A stretch of 16,002 bases of DNA from CAZOOA01 sp964581355 (GTDB taxonomy: Bacteria; Bacillota; Dethiobacteria; DTU022; UBA8154): positions 1-16,002 of the forward strand of contig CAZOOA010000064.1 of NCBI GenBank assembly GCA_964581355.1. Direction: 5' to 3'. The translations under genes and the position numbers were made by a program. This document shows positions 13,851 through 16,002 of the stretch, one piece after another (positions within the stretch are counted from its first letter, which is position 1; every line of letters starts with the position of its first letter). A model generated the notes under the pieces. It saw only the letters and a program-made list of their open reading frames with translations. It made no database searches and had not been told where the DNA came from.

Positions 13851-15914
13851 ATGGATTTGAATAAAACCAGGAATATAGGTATTATTGCACATATCGATGC
13901 AGGAAAGACCACGACCACGGAGCGTATCCTGTTTTATACAGGCAAGGTCCATAAACTGGGTGAGGTGCATGATGGAGCAGCTACCATGGATTGGATGGTC
14001 CAGGAGCAGGAACGAGGCATTACGATCACTTCTGCTGCCACGACCTGTCATTGGAAGGATTATCGAATTAACATTATAGACACACCAGGACACGTGGACT
14101 TTACCGTAGAAGTGGAGCGTTCCCTGCGCGTTCTTGATGGAGCTGTTGGCGTGTTTTGTGCCAAAGAAGGCGTGGAACCCCAGTCAGAGACTGTCTGGCG
14201 CCAGGGTGACCGTTACGGGGTCCCTCGAATTGCCTATATAAACAAGATGGACATTACCGGTGCCGATTTTTTTAGTGCTCTGCGCATGATGCGTTCCCGT
14301 TTAAAGGCTCCTGTAGTCCCCATACAACTTCCCATTGGTGCAGAAGATACCTTCAAAGGCGTGGTAGACCTGGTCCGCTTAAAATCCATAATCTACCTGG
14401 ACGACCTGGGTACCCGGAGTGATGAAACGGACATTCCTGATGATTTGCTGGATATATCGGAAAAGTACCGTGAAAAACTGCTGGAAACCCTAGCTGAATT
14501 TGATGATACGGTTATGGAAAAGTATGTTGAGGGGCAGGAAGTAACAGAGGATGAGATCCGTGCGGCTCTCCGGGAAGCAACTATCAGCAACAAGGTTGTC
14601 CCGGTCCTGTGCGGAACTTCATATAAAAATAAAGGAGTCCAGCCGCTTCTTGATGCGGTAACCTATTACCTGCCTTCACCGTTAGAAGTTCCCCCGGTAA
14701 AAGGGGAAGTTCCCTCAACAGGTGAAGAAGCCTTTAGAAACCCCGATGAAAACGAACCTTTTGCCGCGCTGGCATTTAAAATCATGACTGATCCCTATAC
14801 AGGCAAGCTGACTTTTTTCCGCATTTACTCCGGAAAAATCAAGACTGGAATGTATGTATATAATTCACACAAACAGGTAAAAGAAAGGGTAGGACGCATT
14901 TTACGCATGCATGCCAATCACCGTGAAGAACTTCAGGAGGCTTCGGCCGGAGATATTGTAGCGGCAGTTGGCCTGAAGAAATCTGGTACGGGTGATTCCC
15001 TTTGCGACGAAAAAAATCCCATTGTGCTGGAGAACATCAAGTTTCCTGTGCCGGTTATTTCTGTTGCCATAGAGCCTAAAACGAAAGCTGACCAGGAAAA
15101 AATGACTTTATCCCTGCAGAAGCTGTCTGAAGAAGACCCTACCTTCCAGGCTGAGACCGATGAAGAAACAGGGCAGATTATTATTGCCGGCATGGGAGAG
15201 CTGCACCTGGAGATTATTGTGGATCGCCTGTTAAGAGACTTTAAGGTGGCGGCCAATGTGGGGCGGCCCCAGGTTTCATATAAAGAAACTATCCAGGAGC
15301 CGGCCAAGGCAGAAGGTAAATTTGTCCGCCAATCGGGTGGACGGGGGCAGTATGGTCATGTGGTTCTGGAATTGGAACCCCTGGAGCGTGGAACCGGGTT
15401 TGTATTTGATGATCAGACAGCCGGTGGAGTGATTCCCAAGGAATTTATTCCAGCTGTAGAGTCCGGTGTGAAAGAAGCCCTGGCCGGTGGCGTGCTGGCT
15501 GGGTACCAGGTGGTTGATGTCAAAGCCGTTCTGCTTGACGGATCCTTTCACCAGGTTGATTCCTCGGAAATGGCTTTTAAAGTTGCTGCTTCCCAGGGTT
15601 TCAAAAAAGCAATGAATAAAGGAAAACCGGTCCTGCTGGAACCGGTCATGAAAGTGGAAATTATTGTTCCTGAAGAATACATGGGTGAAGTTATTGGGGA
15701 TATTAACTCCCGGCGGGGTAAAATTGAAGGAATTCAGCCCCGTGGAGGAAGTCAGATTATCAAGGGGTTTGTACCTCTTTCAGAAATGTTCGGTTATGCT
15801 ACCGACCTGCGCTCACATACCCAGGGTCGTGGAACGTATTCCATGGAGTTTTCCAATTACGCCGAACTGCCTGAACACATTGCCGAAAAGATTGTCAGAA
15901 AAACCTATGCATGA
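13851..15914 (+). CDS. fusA: Elongation factor G
   Basis: EF-G is the GTPase that moves tRNA and mRNA through the ribosome and also helps RRF split the subunits. The 687-residue product has the five-domain layout. The G domain carries the P-loop AHIDAGKT (13-20), switch I ending RGITITSAAT (about 55-64), DTPGH (77-81) and NKMD (131-134). Domain II begins at about residue 300 (PFAALAFKIMTDPYTGKLTFFR); domains III-V follow, with GMGELHLEI, the domain IV segment SGGRGQYGHV and the C-terminal RRGKIEGIQPRG. The ATG at 13851 follows GAGGAGGA. tuf starts 34 bases after its stop. Confidence 0.97.
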   Translation: MDLNKTRNIGIIAHIDAGKTTTTERILFYTGKVHKLGEVHDGAATMDWMVQEQERGITITSAATTCHWKDYRINIIDTPGHVDFTVEVERSLRVLDGAVGVFCAKEGVEPQSETVWRQGDRYGVPRIAYINKMDITGADFFSALRMMRSRLKAPVVPIQLPIGAEDTFKGVVDLVRLKSIIYLDDLGTRSDETDIPDDLLDISEKYREKLLETLAEFDDTVMEKYVEGQEVTEDEIRAALREATISNKVVPVLCGTSYKNKGVQPLLDAVTYYLPSPLEVPPVKGEVPSTGEEAFRNPDENEPFAALAFKIMTDPYTGKLTFFRIYSGKIKTGMYVYNSHKQVKERVGRILRMHANHREELQEASAGDIVAAVGLKKSGTGDSLCDEKNPIVLENIKFPVPVISVAIEPKTKADQEKMTLSLQKLSEEDPTFQAETDEETGQIIIAGMGELHLEIIVDRLLRDFKVAANVGRPQVSYKETIQEPAKAEGKFVRQSGGRGQYGHVVLELEPLERGTGFVFDDQTAGGVIPKEFIPAVESGVKEALAGGVLAGYQVVDVKAVLLDGSFHQVDSSEMAFKVAASQGFKKAMNKGKPVLLEPVMKVEIIVPEEYMGEVIGDINSRRGKIEGIQPRGGSQIIKGFVPLSEMFGYATDLRSHTQGRGTYSMEFSNYAELPEHIAEKIVRKTYA

Positions 15915-15948
15915 TAATTAACTTGAAGTTTTAAGGGGGTAATTGATA

Positions 15949-16002
15949 ATGGCCAAGAAGAAGTTTGAAAGGACGAAGCCACACGTTAACATTGGGACGA
16001 TT
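15949..16002 (+). CDS. tuf: Elongation factor Tu, 5' end only (downstream tuf copy)
   Basis: The first 18 codons read MAKKKFERTKPHVNIGTI, the standard EF-Tu N-terminus just before the P-loop; the window ends there. AAGGGGG (15932-15938 region) precedes the ATG at 15949. It follows fusA in the usual str operon order rpsL-rpsG-fusA-tuf. With the tuf end at 2-52 this shows two tuf genes bounding the region, presumably nearly identical, but only non-overlapping ends are visible here. Confidence 0.95.
   Translation, partial: MAKKKFERTKPHVNIGTI

Overview
The window is the translation/transcription gene cluster of a Gram-positive bacterium, most likely an anaerobic Clostridia member of the Peptococcaceae/Desulfotomaculum-Pelotomaculum type. 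That placement is an inference from gene order, protein sequences, strong Shine-Dalgarno sites with frequent TTG/GTG starts, an L10 leader RNA and an L7Ae-like gene ahead of rpsL. I could not run a similarity search. All genes are on the + strand.

Layout: the 3' end of one tuf gene (2-52) and a hairpin; a leader with two possible promoters; rpmG-secE-nusG-rplK-rplA (357-2698); an L10 leader RNA with an intrinsic attenuator (about 2722-2893); rplJ-rplL (2935-3897) closed by a strong terminator (3991-4031). A 900-base stretch without a credible gene follows. Its first half (about 4041-4460) is GC-rich, with a long REP-like hairpin, a second GC hairpin and a five-unit GCCCC(C)GAR repeat that is a G-quadruplex motif on the minus strand. 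Its second half is AT-rich and carries the probable rpoB promoter and a leader with two terminator-like structures. Then come rpoB-rpoC (4799-12479), a very good SigA promoter (12495-12523), and the str operon: L7Ae-like gene, rpsL, rpsG, fusA, and the start of a second tuf at 15949.

The genes work together. NusG and the beta/beta' subunits form the transcription machinery. L11, L1, L10, L7/L12, L33, S12 and S7 are ribosome parts. EF-G and EF-Tu act on the L11/L10/L12 stalk, and SecE is in the translocon. Expression appears divided by promoters and attenuators into at least four blocks: rpmG-rplA, rplJL, rpoBC and str.

The coding part is ordinary and well conserved. The less ordinary parts are non-coding or terminal: the structured GC island and attenuator-like leader before rpoB, the nusG leader that separates its Shine-Dalgarno from the start codon by a hairpin, the acidic C-terminal tails on both RpoB and RpoC, and the tuf copies bounding the cluster. 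I found no mobile-element gene, CRISPR array, tRNA or rRNA, and no clear new protein system.
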